DNA of 34,338 nt from assembly GCA_025358205.1 (NCBI GenBank), contig JANYKG010000123.1, positions 1 to 34,338 of the forward strand, given 5' to 3'. Both the position numbers and the translations under genes were made by a program. The DNA is from Armatimonadota bacterium (lineage in GTDB: Bacteria; Armatimonadota; UBA5829; DTJY01). The notes beneath the pieces were generated by a model. The model did not search any database. It saw only the letters and a program-made list of their open reading frames with translations, and was not told the origin of the DNA. This document shows positions 33,758 to 34,338 of this stretch, piece by piece; within the stretch, counting starts at the first letter, position 1; each line of letters starts with the position of its first letter.

Positions 33758-33798
33758 CGTCAGTTTAACGTTAAGCTATTGTGTTAGGAGGAGTCGGT

Positions 33799-34338
33799 AT
33801 GAAACTAGGTTATCTTACGAAGTTCAGTGAAGAGGAAATGAAGCGGGCGTCAAGCATAGGATTTGACGGGCTTGAGGTACACGCAGGGTCTTGGGGCGAG
33901 GAAGCGCTTGTGTCGGCGGATGCGCGCAAGGATGCCGCTAAGAAGGTGAAAGAGCTGTCCGCGAAGTACGGCGTCAGCATCACCGCGCTTGCCCACTACA
34001 AGGCAGGTATGTCTCCGGCTGCGGACCGCATTGCGGGGTTCAAGAACGTCATCGCCCTTGCCAACGAAATGGGCGTCGGGGTCGTGACTTCCCTTACCGG
34101 CGGTGACGGCGACAAGAACCTGGAAGAGAATGTGAAGCTGTGGGCCGAGGTATTCGGTGAAGTAGCGAAGATGGCTGAGGCGAACGGCATCAAAATCGCT
34201 TTTGAGAACTGGCCTGGCCTGGGACTGAGACTGCCGATCAAGAGCGGCACGTTTGGCTTCAACCCGCCTGCGTGGGAAGCGATGTTCAACGCCGTGGACT
34301 CCCCAGCGCTCGGCTTGGAGTTCGACCCCTCGCATCTC
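33799..34338 (+). CDS. Second sugar phosphate isomerase/epimerase-type TIM barrel (cut by window edge)
   Basis: ATG at 33799 has GGAGGA about seven bases upstream and opens 180 codons with no stop before the right edge, so the C-terminal third is missing. The start KLGYLTKFSEEEM, then GFDGLEVHAGSWGEE, ITALAHYKAG, the KIAFENWPG strand and the last visible GLEFDPSHL (probable metal ligands E and D) place it in the AP-endonuclease-2-like sugar isomerase/epimerase family. It is about 110 bp after the related gene at 32938, with the 33698-33757 hairpin in between. The two may catalyse consecutive steps on one sugar. Confidence 0.85.
   Translation, partial: MKLGYLTKFSEEEMKRASSIGFDGLEVHAGSWGEEALVSADARKDAAKKVKELSAKYGVSITALAHYKAGMSPAADRIAGFKNVIALANEMGVGVVTSLTGGDGDKNLEENVKLWAEVFGEVAKMAEANGIKIAFENWPGLGLRLPIKSGTFGFNPPAWEAMFNAVDSPALGLEFDPSHL

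Overview
The window looks like a stretch of chromosome from a diderm, PEP-CTERM-bearing bacterium, most like Armatimonadota or a similar lineage. This is inferred, not proven. The grounds are two secreted proteins with a PEP-CTERM exosortase tail, a small beta-barrel outer-membrane-type protein with a terminal Phe, large secreted NBR1/Fn3 multidomain proteins, a GH38 mannosidase next to AP-endonuclease-2-type sugar isomerases, and frequent TTG/GTG starts behind good Shine-Dalgarno (SD) sequences. I saw no rRNA, tRNA, CRISPR array, transposase or phage gene. Small repeat families are plentiful.

Layout: (1) 1-570, minus: N-terminal 190 residues of a TIR-domain protein that runs off the left edge. 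(2) 951-5423, plus: a 1490-residue secreted N-acetylmuramoyl-L-alanine amidase with many accessory domains. (3) 5485-7816, minus: an overlapping three-gene operon (GT2 glycosyltransferase, methyltransferase, membrane metallophosphoesterase) behind a near-consensus sigma70 promoter. (4) 7938-12608, minus: two PEP-CTERM proteins and a large secreted protein with OB-like repeats, whose start region holds a T9 tract that probably hides a frameshift. (5) 12845-15659, plus: an ECF sigma factor, a zinc-binding anti-sigma factor and an HtrA/Deg protease, forming an envelope-stress module. (6) 15834-16415, plus: a beta-barrel protein behind a perfect consensus promoter. (7) 16476-23976, minus: a six-gene operon (MoxR ATPase, DUF58, transglutaminase, DNA polymerase III delta, leucyl aminopeptidase, nitroreductase). 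(8) 24141-25055, minus: a membrane-anchored pentapeptide-repeat protein flanked by two copies of a 62-bp element. (9) 25469-28955, plus: GH38 alpha-mannosidase and an MBL-fold hydrolase. (10) 29068-32657, plus: a GAF-rich histidine kinase, a CheY-like receiver, a DUF402-like protein and a small protein. (11) 32938 to the right edge, plus: two sugar phosphate isomerase/epimerase-type TIM barrels, the second cut by the edge.

The most unusual signals are non-coding. A twin-hairpin palindromic repeat occurs three times, each time just upstream of a start codon, and one copy separates the sigma and anti-sigma genes. A 62-bp element occurs in the same orientation upstream of both the MoxR operon and the pentapeptide gene. 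A 24-bp perfect inverted pair lies about 8.4 kb apart beside carbohydrate genes. The T9 tract in the signal peptide of the 919-residue protein could be a slippage switch or a sequencing error. Two coding regions at the window edges (TIR at the left, TIM barrel at the right) are open to the edge and therefore partial.
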